Shown here piece by piece: positions 25,117 through 37,172 of a DNA stretch of 64,000 nt; the first letter of the stretch is position 1, and every line of letters begins with the position of its first letter. The stretch is from assembly GCA_028023455.1 (NCBI GenBank), contig JAQFVV010006203.1:14050348-14114347 (forward strand). The letters run 5' to 3'. A program made the position numbers and the translations under genes. This stretch comes from Epiperipatus broadwayi. Its lineage: Eukaryota > Onychophora > Udeonychophora > Euonychophora > Peripatidae. The notes under the pieces are model-generated. The model did not search any database and was not told the DNA's origin. It was given only the letters and a program-made list of their open reading frames with translations.

Positions 25117-25560
25117 TTACAGTCTTTCAATCTGCAGAAATACTTTAGGTTAATTTCTTAACTTTTCTTCAACTGCAGTTAAATTCAAAAAACATAACAG
25201 AAACAAACATCATCAACTCAAATTTTAACGTTAGCAGCTTGTCTATTAATTATATTCATTTTATTTTTATTTATTAAAATTGCCTCCTTAATTTTTCTTT
25301 TATTATGGGTTCTCTCTTCATGAAGAATCTTAACACTTTCAATATCAAATTTTTAATTTATATTTTAAATTTATATTTGATGACATTTGCTTCCGTTATG
25401 TTTTTTGAATTTAACGGCAGTTGAGGAGAGTTAAGGAATTAATCAAAAGTACTTCTGAGGATTGAAAGTCTGTACATAATAGTTAAAAATTACCATTATA
25501 TTATAATTTTTATTTTTATTACTATAGTTTTTAATTAACAGATATTTTATTTGTATTATA
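25117..25560. repeat. Collapsed Penelope inverted repeat (two 3' arms, no interior)
   Basis: The left part (minus orientation) carries the words of the Penelope 3' end seen at 13240-13625: TTTCAATCTGCAGAAATACT, CATCAACTCAAATTTTAACG, TTCATGAAGAATCTTAACAC. The right part (+) carries TTGATGACATTTGCTTCCGT, GGCAGTTGAGGAGAGTTAAG and GTACTTCTGAGGATTGAAAG, the words found at 14710-14815. The two halves meet near 25360-25380 with all RT and most endonuclease sequence missing. Confidence 0.8.
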
Positions 25561-26405
25561 TATATATTGTATGTGTAAATGAAAACACCAAAGCATGCAT
25601 CCTTAACTTATTGTGAAATAAGATATTAGGTTTTATGTAATATGCCATCTTCTGAATTGTAAGGCATGACAATACAAGGCTCAGAGTTTCAGGAAAATCC
25701 TCAGTTGTGCTTGTATCCACAACGACACTTCAGAACTGCAAGAATTATTATTAGAGCTATAAAATTAAGTAGAAAGGTGGTACTAAAGTGAATATTTAAA
25801 AACGTAATGTTTAATGGATTTTGTTAAAAAGGAAAATATAAAAATCAATTCTGTAATGAATTCAAAAAACTTAACAAATATAAATACCTTTGACAAAGTT
25901 ATTATAGATTGAAATGTAATGGATGAATGTAATAATGGGATTAAGCTTAGACTGCTTTTGATAGAAATAATATAATGTATATTACAAGAAAATACTTCTA
26001 TTAATAAATATAATTGCCAATGATTGATTATGGATATTATATTTGGACTGCTCAGAGCAAACTATGAAGATATAAGAAGAGATGATGAAGGAGAAAACAA
26101 GTTTTCATTAACATCCTTCTGAAAATTAATCTGAAATGAAGTAGAACTGAAAGAGATGATGACAATTAATGAATAGCTGATCCAATGAAATTTTAAGAAT
26201 TCGCATAATGAAGTAAGATTTACTGAAGTGATGTGGTGAAGAGAAATTATGCATTATAATTGGAATAAAGTTAAAAAGAACTCTATCATGCCACAACTTG
26301 ATAATGTTGGAAAATAATAATGATAATATATAGATTTATGTGTGTATATAAGTGTATTATAATTGTGTAGATTTATTTTTATAATTATATGCATTTTTTT
26401 TTCAG

Positions 26406-26482
26406 GCACAAGTTTGCTTTTGAAGTGAAATGGTACATTCCAATTCTTGATGTCACATTACCCAAAGAGGCTGAGCCAGATG
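26406..26482 (+). CDS. ABR: ABR/BCR exon f: PH domain, KWYIPL strand
   Basis: A 77-nt exon between TTTTTTCAG and GTAAAT. It completes the split Arg codon and reads HKFAFEVKWYIPILDVTLPK, ending EAEPD, aligning with the YDCKWYIPLTDLSF strand of BCR. Phase 2 in and phase 1 out match both neighbours. The conserved W-Y-I-P core leaves little doubt. The acidic tail EAEPD leads into the loop inserted in the PH domain of this family. Confidence 0.92.
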
Positions 26483-28678
26483 GTAAATATTGTAACACAC
26501 ATACACACATATAAAATATAGTTAAAGGTGTTTTTCTATGTATAGATAGGGGGATATATATAAATGATTTGAATAAAAGCATAATTTAAAGAGAAATAAA
26601 TGGTATATATCTGAGAAGAGCTTTTTATCAAAATGATTAATTAATACAATTACTTGCCATAAGTATGACCTAGAATTTGAATCTGAAATTTTTTTCAGGT
26701 TTAAATTAAGATTAGGATATTTTTGTTCCAGTAGCCTATTGCCAATCCTTCCAGTCATCCAATTATTATTTAGTAAATGGATATATATTACATTCAAATA
26801 CCAGCCTTTCAAGCTAATTGAGCACGCGCCTTTTTGAGAGTGTTAAATAAATGAATACTGTCCTCTTCAATCCAAGATATAGTATTTATGCAGGAATAAA
26901 AAGGATCCTCTTATTCCTACGACTCAAATTCTTTTATATGAGCAAATCTGAAGTAATGTTGAGGAGAGCGTGAGTAGAATTCTCACTTTAAATTACTATT
27001 TACGATGTTTTTTGACTGAATGACGTCGGTGAAATTACCTAGAACTTACTAAACGTCATTCTTACTGAAACTTAATTATGAGTAAATAAGCAATTATTTT
27101 ATCTAGCGCTGTGTTTACAATTATATTACATTCAAATATTTGAATGTAATATAATTGTAAACACAGCGCTAGATAAAATAATTGCTTATTTACTCATAAA
27201 TGGATATATAGTTTTTCTTAGCTAGAGGATAAATCATGTTGTAAAAACAAAACTCTCATTATCTGGTCTTTTGCTTGTCTGATGATTGTTCTGGATTTTT
27301 TTTTTTTTTACTGTTTTCCTATAGAGGGATGCTGAAAAGACCTTTATCCTTAATAAATTTTCATTGTAATAATCTAGATAAGTTTTAGCTGTAATATGAT
27401 CAGACAATAATCAATTAAAACCTACTTTTTGATTTAATGTAAGTCAGATAAATAGTATTATTTATTATATCATGTAGTTTCAGCTTTCATCATGTGGAAA
27501 ATTTTTTGAATAAATGTTTGCGCTTATAATTATAAAATAAAGTAGATGGTTAATCAAACTATTAAACATAAGTATATCACATCAGGTTATTCAGTTGGTA
27601 AATCTGATGAATTGTTACATATGGCTGTAATAAGTTTAGTATTTACATGAACTTAATGTGATTAATACCTTTATGATATTCAGCACATTATTTAATTATT
27701 TGAAATTTTGTACTTGAAGTAAAAAAAAAAAGGGGGGGGGATATAAACAATTTTTTTTTTTACATAAAATTAAGAATATATACTATCATAAATATATATA
27801 TATATTCAGAGATTTTAGCAAGCGGCTGCAGAAAGAAATTTGCTCTTATATGAGAGGACAGTCTTTGATTCCTTTTGAAGCCTTAAAAGAACAGAGCAAG
27901 TAAAAGGCCTAATGTCCATTTTGTGATTATTTATATGGTAAACAAGCATGGATGGATTGCTTACCAATATAAACCAGCTATTGCTAGTGTATTGGTTTCT
28001 ACCTCTTGAGTTTAAAACCAAAAAATAATTATTTTCTCAGTTGCCTGATAATTCTTAAGTAAAACATTGAGTTCTTTTGAAAGCTGAATGAACATGCGTG
28101 TGAATGATTTTTTTTTTTTTTTTTTAGATATTTACAATCATGACAGACCAAACTAAATTATGGCCTTTGTTCTCACAAAGTTATATCGTCATTAACCAAA
28201 ATAGCAATTGTTGATTGAAGACTGAGTGTGCTAAAAATCTTCTGAATGTTGACCAAACTGCCATTCAATAATGCCCTTTTATTTAGCTTTTTAATAACTG
28301 CAGATCACTTTCAAGTGAAGGAAAATTATATAAAGTGGACAAAGAATTGTTTGGTATTAAATGGGACATTGTTGGACTTTATGAATTTTAGAAGAAAAGA
28401 TGAGAGACAATTGATCTACTTTACTACAAAGTCACAAATATTGAAAACAAAATTGGAGTGAATTCATAAATAAAAAATAAAAGAACATCACTCTGGAAAT
28501 ACGATGGTATATCAGATAGAGAGAGACAAAACTTAATAGAATATACCAAATGCAGATAATTCAGGTTTATGTACTCAAGCCTTCTTCTGATGATAATGAA
28601 TTTTAATATCTTTGAATTTTTTTAAAAATTTAATAAAACTGTGTAAAATATATGCTTATTTATCTTTTATTGTTGTAG
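26483..28678 (+). other. Intron 6
   Basis: A 2.2-kb intron inside the PH domain. Its standout is the perfect palindrome at 27076-27199. A run of A then G (AAAAAAAAAAAAGGGGGGGGG) sits at 27721-27740, and a TA run near 27792 borders a sequence (27810-28020) that may be an old SINE or LINE tail. Reading frames at 26385-26812 and 27815-28461 show no known motif. Confidence 0.7.
27076..27199. repeat. Perfect 124-bp palindrome, 62-bp arms, no spacer
   Basis: Left arm TTATGAGTAAATAAGCAATT ... ACATTCAAAT meets right arm ATTTGAATGTAATATAATTG ... TTACTCATAA at 27137/27138. I compared the arms base by base and found no mismatch over 62 bp; pairing stops at 27075/27200. It contains GCGCTAGATAAAATAATTGC in both directions. 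Perfect spacer-free palindromes of this size are unstable in vivo and in cloning, so it is either very recent or an assembly fold-back. Confidence 0.92.
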
Positions 28679-28735
28679 TTAAAAAAAATACATTTTTATT
28701 GAATAATTCAACCTCCATTCCTTCAATTATTAAAG
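28679..28735 (+). CDS. ABR: ABR/BCR exon g: PH insert, short exon
   Basis: A 57-nt candidate exon between TTGTAG and GTAAAT that reads VKKNTFLLNNSTSIPSIIK. In BCR the corresponding place is the poorly conserved stretch between the KWYIPL strand and the helical insert, where a short x-x-I-P-x-x motif occurs, so homology is weak. Support comes mainly from phase: exon f leaves one base, exon h needs two, and this exon takes two and leaves one, keeping the frame. If exon f were spliced straight to exon h the frame would also hold, so exon g could be an alternative cassette or a false exon. Confidence 0.68.
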
Positions 28736-31083
28736 GTAAATATTAAGTATTATTGTACTGAAACATGATTTTATTACCTTACTAAACATTTTTATACAAT
28801 AGTCATCAAAAATATAAACGTTACTGATTTTTAACTTGTTTAAATGAGTTGTGTTTCTTTTTTTCTTTATTTTGATAAACACAAAATTTAGTGATTAAAT
28901 TAATCTTACTAAAAAAAGCAAACTATAATATTTTTTTTTATTATTAAAGTTGGTATTAAAGTTATTCTGATTATCTGAAGGTTTGTGATGATGGTGTTTT
29001 GCTTTAGTTATTATATGTTGAACCATTTTCATCATCTAATTGAAATTGTTAATGTTTTTACAAAAATTCTAACCATACCTTTCTGAATATTTTCAATTAT
29101 TAGTAATAACAAATTAGTACAGAAAAACATTTTCAGTAGCAATTGTCAATCGAAATTTTATATATTTATCTACGAAAGTCATCCTGTTTTTCCTGTTCTC
29201 CATTTTTTCTTTTAAAGGCAAGGTTAATAAGTAGTTTTTAAACTTATTATGAATTATCACAGTAGGCTAACTTATGAGGTTGTTACCATTATCTTATGCG
29301 CAGTTTTTTTAATTTTTCTTCTCTTTATTTTTGTCCTCTGCCCAATATTGTTCTGTTTCTCCATTGAATATATATATATATTTATCAATATCTGCATGAT
29401 CTACTATTTTAGACGTATTCCAACCCCCCTTCTATTCAATTTCAATGAAGAAGTTAATAAAAAACCAAATAGCTTTATCGTTCAGGGGTTCATAAGAAGT
29501 TTGAATTTTTCTTATAAATAAATGTTTAACAAATTTCATCTAAATAATGGAAAATTGTCCAACACTTAATTATAAATTAAAGTTATTCTGTTGCTATTTT
29601 ATAGGGGGAAAAGATTGAAACTACGAATTTAGTAGAGCTGTTAAACTAAGACAAAAAACAAAATGTTGAAACATTTTGGAATTATTTGTTGAACTATTTC
29701 CACCATCTAATATGGAAAGCTTAAAATTTTTCTAAAGATATTCAATTTTCTAATATTAAATAATAGAAATAGTCCAATAAATAATTAATACTAAAATGGC
29801 ATCATCACAAACCTTCAGATAAACATTTTGAGATTATGTTACTTAGGCTTATTAATTTACAAATATTTACTAAACTCTGTTTTTTATTCAAATGTGCATA
29901 TACAATAGATTAATTTACTTACTATCTTGTATTATATATATATATTAACGTGTGTTTATTCATAGATTAAATTTAAAAAGTAAATCAAGTAATGCATAAC
30001 GTTTATTAAAATAACAAAATTTGGCAGTCCTAAAAAAAATTGCCCAGATGTTACAATTTACTCCATAGCTTTGTGGGGTCTCCACCTGCAGAGAATATGA
30101 ATTGAATTTGAATTCATATGAAATAAACTTTTTTTTAAGAAGTGTGAGATTTCCCTCCCAGATAACTCGCCTACAAACAATCCAGCCAACTACTCGATAT
30201 TGATTAGTAAAGAGGAGTCTTGCTATTCTTAACTAGGAATAAAAACACCTATGGAAAAGAATCAAATTGATCACCCATCAATTTCTAGATTGACGAATAC
30301 TACCTCATACTCTATAAAGATTTAAATAATATGAAAATAATATTTATTAGATTAACTATTTAACAAAAAATATTTAGTATATTTAAGTATACTTTATTAA
30401 TTCATTTTGCAAAAAAAGTTCAATAAATCTATTATTATGTGCCACGATTCATTATAAAGGATATCCATTAATGTTTCTTCTGGACATGTTGGCAGTGAAC
30501 TATTTAAAGGCTGTTTTATCTTTTATTTACCTTCATAAAATTATTTGGATATATTAAGTACAATATAAATCTCCATCATTAAAGTGACACCATTTTTTAC
30601 AAAGTCATGTCTTATGATTTAATCCTCAGCATACTGAACTACATAAAGACTTTTGAAATGACTAATTAAAAGTAATATCTATTTTGGTAAAATTTCTTCT
30701 ATATGTGTTTTGATGGGGTGACTTATAACTGACATCACTAAAATACATAATAGCATCTCTATCAAAATTATATAACAAAACTGACAAATGAGCATGGGTG
30801 CAAAATCATAAGATATTTGAAAATTTGAACCATTAATTTGAATCATATAAAAGGAGTAAACAGAAGCTTCTGGTAAAACTATGCACTTTTCTGGAGAGAA
30901 ATATAGTCAGAAACCAACTTGATTCTACCATCACAGATTTATTGATTAATAAAGAATATGACTAATAAAGAATATTAGGTAGAGGGATGTGAGGTGCATT
31001 GCTGGGTGATAAATTTTGTCTTAGTTATAGTGTTGGTATTTTTATTCAGTTTTTTAATAAGTTGCTTTGAAATTTTATTTCAG
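28736..31083 (+). other. Intron 7
   Basis: A 2.3-kb intron. The word CTGAAGGTTTGTGATGATG at about 28974-28992 recurs inverted near 29803-29825 (CATCATCACAAACCTTCAG). A neighbouring stretch (TTGAACCATTTTCATCATCTAA near 29020) recurs directly near 29688, so a diverged repeat with inverted and direct parts spans about 28950-29850. The 90-codon frame at 29249-29521 is low-complexity and looks spurious. Nothing is recognised in 29850-31080. Confidence 0.6.
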
Positions 31084-31199
31084 AATTTGAAGTAATCAAA
31101 GAGAACCCTCCTATTGACATCCAGTTCTTGAAATCAAGAGTAAATAATATTAGGGACCAAATTCATCAAGAACAGCGTAATGTCAAGGACAAAGACATG
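31084..31199 (+). CDS. ABR: ABR/BCR exon h: helical insert of the PH domain
   Basis: A 116-nt exon between TTTCAG and GTAAGT, residues to 240. It reads EFEVIKENPPIDIQFLKSRV, then a charged stretch ending RDQIHQEQRNVKDKDM. BCR/ABR have a matching helix around LDALKIKISQIKNDIQREKR, and the spacing of hydrophobic residues in FLKSRVNNIRDQI suggests the same amphipathic helix. Phase 2 completion in and phase 0 out agree with neighbours. Such charged insertions within PH domains are a hallmark of this family. Confidence 0.9.
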
Positions 31200-34100
31200 G
31201 TAAGTGCAAACTTTAGTTTCATTTGTGTGTAATTAAATAAATTTGTTTTCTACAATCAGTAATATTTATTATCTTAACTTGATGCGGTATTTCTACAAGC
31301 TTCCTTAAACTTTTTTGAATTATATTTTATCTCGGCAATTAAATTCATTATTTACTCAAAGTATACCCCAAATATTTTTATTTATCAATGTCAAAGATCT
31401 ATGACTTTAATGCCTTGCTTATTATATGAATGAAAGTAGTGATTTTTTTTCTGATTTCTAAATTACTGTAGGATTTGCTTTTTTGAAAATAAATATTTGT
31501 ACATGTATGTATTAAAGCAAATATTTTCTTGAATAATGATGTGAACATATATTTCAGTTTCATACATGTGATTAATATTTAACATTAAATTGATATTTTA
31601 ATTGGCAAACTTATAAATTTTGTATTATTAAGCTAATAGTCTAAAATTTCAAAAACATATTAAAATTTGAACCTAATGCAACTGGCTTGTGCAGTTGTAT
31701 AGGACTGATGCTATGCCAATTATGAAATATGCCTATAGATAATATAAAAGTGGGATTATTAAAATATATAATTTTGAAGCTAATGTCAAATGTATATAAC
31801 TATATGAGCTAGTGGACTTTGATTCAAAACCTTAGTATGTTTTTGAAATTTAGGCTATTAGCATAGTTATAAAAATTAATAAAGTTGTCTTCTAGATGTT
31901 TAGGTCTACAACTCTTTACTGCAGGCCATAAAACTTAAACTAATGTTTATATAGATGTGGACATAGTAGGACTTCCATCTAGTGTTCATTGATGTATTCA
32001 GACTTGCAATAGATGACTTTTGAGTAGAGTATATAGAATGAAATACTGTTTCTAAAAGCATATATTAAATGGAAGCAGAGAAATATTCAATATTTTGTTT
32101 TTAAATATAATATATATTACTTTGTAATTTGAAAAATATAAATTTAATTTTTATTTCTTAAGGTTTTTATAATGAATTTTTTAATTTGATTTTTTTAACA
32201 ACATGTAAGATTATGAAATGTGAAAAATAAAAAAATTGAAATAATAATAATAAGCTTAGTAAAAATATTATTGAATTTTTAAGAATTAATTAATATTCAG
32301 CAATGAATTTTTTTTTTTTTAAAAAAAAAATATTGGTAGTATTTAAAATTAAAACTGCAAGTTATTTTATTTATAAATGAAATTAAAAACTTGTTTGAAA
32401 AGCAATTTTTTTTTTTTTTTTATCTTATAGTGATTTTTTTTTATATCAATTATAATGAAACTGATAGTTATTTATTTTAGCTATTAGAACCAGCCATCAG
32501 CCCACATAATTTATTGCAATGTAAATGAATTATATACATATTTTAAATCTCCATTTACAAATAAATTATTATATGATTTTATTTTGGCTTGAAGTTATTT
32601 TTAAAGACTATAATGATTCCAATTGCTAAAAAGAAAAAAGTTGTTGAATGTGAAAAATATAGAACAATAAGTTAGTTATCTCATGCTTCTAAAGTGTTAC
32701 TGAGGTTTTTAACTCAAAGAATTTATGTGAAGATAGAATATTATGTTGGAGAAGAACACTTTCGTTTTCAGAGGGGAAAAGTACAAGAGATGCTAGTGGT
32801 GTTGTTAGGACAATTGCAGAGAGATATTGAATAAGTCAAAGGAATTGAAATGTGTTTTGTATCAATTTGAAAAAAGCATTTGATAAGTAATCTGGAATAA
32901 ACTTATAACTATCTTGAAAAATAAAGGATTATTTTTTGAGCGAGAGAAGGTGGATTTTGAATATGTATACTGGGCAAAGGATGATAAGAATTATACCGGA
33001 GAATAATGAGACAAAATGAATATATAAAGAGGAGTTGCAAGGATGCAGTATGCCACTTGTTCTTTTTAATATTTATTTAGAAAACATATTAAATAATTAT
33101 TTAGATTGTGGAGGAGCAAAGAGGTAGAATAATAAAACATAAGATCTGCAGATGATATGGCTCTTATAACTGAGAATGAAAAGTGTCTTCAGAATATGTT
33201 GAAAAGACTAAGTATTTATGAATAGGAAGGAATGCAAAAAGACAGTAAATTGAAATCCGTGATAACATAGTTCAACAGGTAAAGGGATTTAGATATTTGG
33301 GTAGTTGGTTGAGTGAGGATGGAAGAAGTGAAGATGAAGTTAGAAGAATAGCATTGGCAACGGAGGCATTTATTAAGAAAAAAAAAATTTTTTGTGGATC
33401 TTTGAGTAGAGAATTAAGGTAAAGATTAATTCAATGGTATGTATGGATTGTACTGCTGTAGGGTTGTGAAACATGGGTAATGAGTAATACATTTAGGATT
33501 AGATTGGAAGTATTTGAGATGTGGTCATGGAGAATAATGGGGAAAAAAAATCATTGGGATGAATAAAATATCAATTGAAGAAATTTTGAAAAGAGTAAAT
33601 GAAGAAAGAGGATTGATTGAGGAAATTAGAAATAGAAAGAGAAATTGAATTGGACATATATTAAAAATAAAGTACTGTTTAATGAAAAATGTTTTGGAAA
33701 GAATAGTGATTGGAAACAAGAAGAAAGGATGGAAAAAATTGACATTGTTGGATGATGTAAGAGATGGGAAGAGTTACATGGAGTTTGAAGAACTGGACAA
33801 TAAAGAGAATGAATTGGAAAAATGGATGAATTGGTAATGTGCCTACTCTCTGGATCTGTCCATGGGACAGAATACTATTGATAACTGACACATTTATTAT
33901 TGTTAGCTATTATAGGAAAGAGAACTTTCCAATATTTCTCAACAAATTTTTCTTATAAATTTGTCTAATGGTATAGAAAATTTCTTGCTATTAACTCATT
34001 TCTTATTAACCTATTTTAGATATCTTTTATCCTTTGATATCCCATTAAATTGTCCTTACTATTGCTTACCCTTTCTCTTATATATGCATATTCAGTTCAT

Positions 34101-36393
34101 TTTTGTAGTTTGAATTCAAATCTATGCAAATTTTTTTATTTCTTTATTAATAATTTAATTGTTTTTGTATATATATTAATATTTTTGTTTTCATTTAAAG
34201 CAATTTTGATTAATGTAGATAGCATGTTATTGGAATATACAATTCTATATCATAATCTCAAATATTGCACTAAAAACTTTGAATTATTGAGCTATTTAAG
34301 CCACCACGCTATGAAATTTATGTGTATAATATTTTAAACACAGTGAAGTTATAATTTAGATTTATATTGCCTCTAAAGATATCAAAATTTCTATTTATAT
34401 ATATATAATGTGGGTATTACTTTTATTTTTTATAATCTATTTCCTATTAGATCTGTTTGGGATCCTTTTTGATATATCAGATTTGAATTTTTTAATTAAT
34501 ACTGCAATTATTTTTGAGATTTTGCTAAAATTATTCCTAGTCCTATTAATGTATACTGGCTACATTTTTAAAAATATTTCTCTTCATTGGAATAACAAAT
34601 GTGATAAAATCTAGAATTATAAAAATTTTTTAAAAAAAGTACATTGGATTAATTAGTGTAAACAAGGTTTCTAACTTGCAATTTTATTTGATGAAAAAAC
34701 AACAACACTTTTATATATTATGCATTCAGATTATTGTAACAATTTGCATTCACTCATTGCAGTGTAATGGTGAATGAGACTGAGTAAGTCCATGAATTAA
34801 TACCCGATTTAAGTCCATGGACTAATATTCAATTCTGTGTATTTCCAGTGTTTTAAAATTTTTATGAATTTGCAAGCAATAAACCATTTGATTATTATTA
34901 TTGACTTATTTAACTGCAATAAACTGGATTTTTCTTTTTTATAATAGAAACAATTTATAGCAGAATAGTTTTGCACATTGATACTGGTTATATACATTTA
35001 AACGTATATCTCGGAAGTCTTTGTGTATGTGTTCATTTGCTGTTAGTATCAAAGTTGTATCGATGTTCGGAACTAGATCTCATATACTATTATCTAGGCA
35101 ATAGAAGTCTGCAGTAATTGCACAGATGTAAAACAAAAATGATCTAATCTACTTAATCATATAAATTTAATATAATATCTAGAAATGGAGTAGATGTGAG
35201 GGTTATTGTAAATAGTTAAAAGAATTTGAAACTAATAACTTTTTAATTCATATGCTTTCTGAAGTTTTTTTTAAATGGAAGGTAACTAAACTATACCATC
35301 ACATTTATTAATGCAATCCTGTCATAAATTTAAGGATTTTGAGGCCGCTAACTGTACTTTAATAGAGAATTGTTGCACCTGGATAGAATATTGGTGTTAG
35401 TAAAATTTATGTGCTTTTTAAAATCTAGGTGTTTATTATTTTGTGCCTTCTTGAATCTATTTCTTTGTGAGATTGAAGTTCCAATTTAGCTTAATGCTTC
35501 CCCCCCCCCCCAGAAATTCCTTAAATATAAGAGAATTTATTCAACTTATCAATAGATGCTCAAGAAATTCCAAAGGACAAGTTGTCATTAGCTAAAGACT
35601 TTAAAAATTCATTCTTTAAGTTGCAGCATTTTTTTTTTTTTTAACTTTTTTTTCCAGGTACGGATTTAGATTGTCCATTTATAAATCTAGTGTTAGCACC
35701 AGTGAGCTAGAAGCTTAAGGACTGCATAACGGAAAATTTTACTGTTAATCTCAGTGCAACAGCATAAGAATTTCAAGGAATAGGAGACTGCATCTGCTTT
35801 AAGCTCATGATCTCAAGTTTGAATTCTGGCCAGATTTCAGTCAAACCTAGGATATCTTGTATTTTTCTTGAGATATTATTCAAATGAGTTAGCCACTAAA
35901 TATTGATTACTAAATGGATATTTAGATAATATTAATTAAAGATAAAACAAAAATGGAAAGCTGTTCAAATCCCCAAATCTTTACAGTTCTCCAGCAATTG
36001 CCAGAGCTTATGAATAATGCCTTTTTAAAAATATATTTTAATGAAGGCTGTTATCTATAGACTATTTAAAGGCGGTTTCAATTTATATATATATACATAT
36101 TAAATAAAGAGGGGAGTATTGGATTTATATTTGGATGTTTACATAAGAGAAAATTATTGAGTGTTAATAAGGACACATAAATTAAGCTCTATATAAACAA
36201 AATTTTATCATTAGAATTTTATTCAGTTGAGACCATTTAGTTTTTCTCAACCCTTATTTATTTTTATTTTAATATAAAAATTAGAAATTGACCTTCATTT
36301 TAACATCATGAATTATTATATTTTTATTTTATAATAGATTTTTTTGTTATTTTATATAGTTTAGATGTTTTTGTTCACTATCTCTTTAAATAG
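31200..36393 (+). other. Intron 8
   Basis: A 5.2-kb intron between the helical insert and the second half of the PH domain. It contains a decayed LINE at 32590-33890. In 35690-35860 a possible tRNA-like stretch (B-box-like AGTTTGAATTCTGG near 35815) may be a worn SINE. A C run (35503-35512) and long A/T runs occur. In 31200-32580 and 33900-35690 I see no nameable element; frames at 34050-34614 are AT-driven and hydrophobic by composition. Confidence 0.65.
32590..33890 (+). pseudogene. Decayed LINE, RT to C-terminus
   Basis: Broken + strand frames give, in order: IPIAKKKKVVECEKYRTIS, then LSHASKVLLRFLTQRIYVKI, EEHFRFQRGKVQE, QGCSMPLVLFNIYLENIL near 33035, ADDMALITENEKCLQNML at 33148 on, FRYLGSWLSEDGRSEDEVRR near 33290, GCETWV near 33463, and finally RNWIGHIL and LDDVRDGKSYMEFEELDN. 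This string of words matches a common LINE type (ECKDHRTISLMSH, GFRxGKGTRDAI, QGCxLSP, ADD, RRNWIGHILR..GKSYEDLK). The endonuclease is missing, so it is 5'-truncated, and stops and indels make it inactive. Confidence 0.85.
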
Positions 36394-36589
36394 AAAACTT
36401 CAAAGCCTAGTCGCCAGGTTGATCGTTTACGGAAGAAATTGGCAGAACATGAAGCTCAGCTGGTTCTAGCTTCACCCAATCTTGTGTTTAGAATAAAAAA
36501 TAAACATGGAAAAACATATACATTCTTTTTGTCCTCTGAATTTGAGCTCGAGCAGTGGACAGACCAGATCTCACGGCTACGATTAGAAG
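36394..36589 (+). CDS. ABR: ABR/BCR exon i: second half of PH domain with invariant Trp
   Basis: The longest exon, 196 nt, between AATAG and GTAAAT, residues 241-305. It starts with a basic helical stretch (RQVDRLRKKLAEHEAQLVL), close to ERLKKKLSEQESLLLL in BCR, then ASPNLVFRIKNKHGKTYTFF and the C-terminal PH helix FELEQWTDQI. The Trp codon at 36556-36558 is the near-invariant tryptophan of PH domains. The exon ends in phase 1, completed as Ala by exon j. The longest reading frame over this exon continues past the donor into the intron, so it should not be read as a separate small gene. Confidence 0.95.
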
Positions 36590-37006
36590 GTAAATATGAT
36601 TACATAATGTGTCTATTTATTATAGATTATTGTTTTTTAAGTTTATATCATATTTAAAATATTATAAAATTTGATTTTAAATATTTTGTTTTCTTATTAA
36701 AGTAACATGATAATGATGCATTTGGGAGTATATTCTTTTTGGGAAATTAAACTACCATAATTATTAGTAATTAATTGTGACACAAATTTAATTTATAAAA
36801 GCAAGAAGTTTTAGCTGCAAATATTAATTTATTTTAACACCAATTTAAAATAATAATAATAATAAAAAACTTAAGTATGACCCTTGAATACACCATGAAG
36901 TTTGAATATGTGCATTAAACATATATCACAATTAACATTAAGTTAGATTTGCTGTTAAATACGCATCTATTTCCCCTTAATCTACAGTTTATTTTTCAAA
37001 TAAACA

Positions 37007-37022
37007 AATAGATTAGATTTTT
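37007..37022. repeat. Target-site duplication of the LINE, left copy
   Basis: AATAGATTAGATTTTT here and again at 40958-40973. The left copy runs into the T tract that is the A tail of the minus-strand LINE. The right copy lies directly against the truncated 5' end. This fixes the insertion as 37023-40957. Confidence 0.9.
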
Positions 37023-37172
37023 TTTTTTTTTTGTTAGAAAAATATTTTTTTTTTTATATTTAAAAAAACTATATTTACATTTGATTCAGTACATACATCA
37101 TAACAATCATTACTTTAAAAAATAAACCAAGTTCAAATGTATCCAGTAAATTACATTATCTCCACCTTTCAT

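Larger units (their letters stand above)
18899..26405 (+). other. Intron 5
   Basis: A 7.5-kb intron inside the PH domain. It holds a LINE 3' end (19690-19985), a tRNA-SINE (21073-21177), two MITEs (24532-24728, 24766-25056) and a collapsed Penelope inverted repeat (25117-25560). Bases 21600-21960 are less AT-rich, with a 79-codon open frame I do not recognise; it may be a TE fragment. Bases 25580-26330 have the feel of a decayed repeat (a word like GGAAAATCCTCAG is shared with the 155-bp unit) but no protein motif is safe. In 19985-21050 and 21965-24520 nothing more can be named beyond TA and A runs. Confidence 0.7.

Noticed and set aside
29249-29521. 90-codon frame with hydrophobic N-terminus, like a small membrane protein
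   Set aside because: Lies inside intron 7, low complexity, runs of Ile/Phe/Leu expected from T-rich DNA, no homology.
34050-34614. Two adjacent hydrophobic frames that could be membrane segments
   Set aside because: Composition-driven: T-rich DNA gives Phe, Leu, Ile. No splice sites in phase with the host gene and no family motif.
36439-36657. 72-codon frame as an independent small gene
   Set aside because: It is exon i of the ABR/BCR gene plus read-through into the intron; its Met is internal to the exon.
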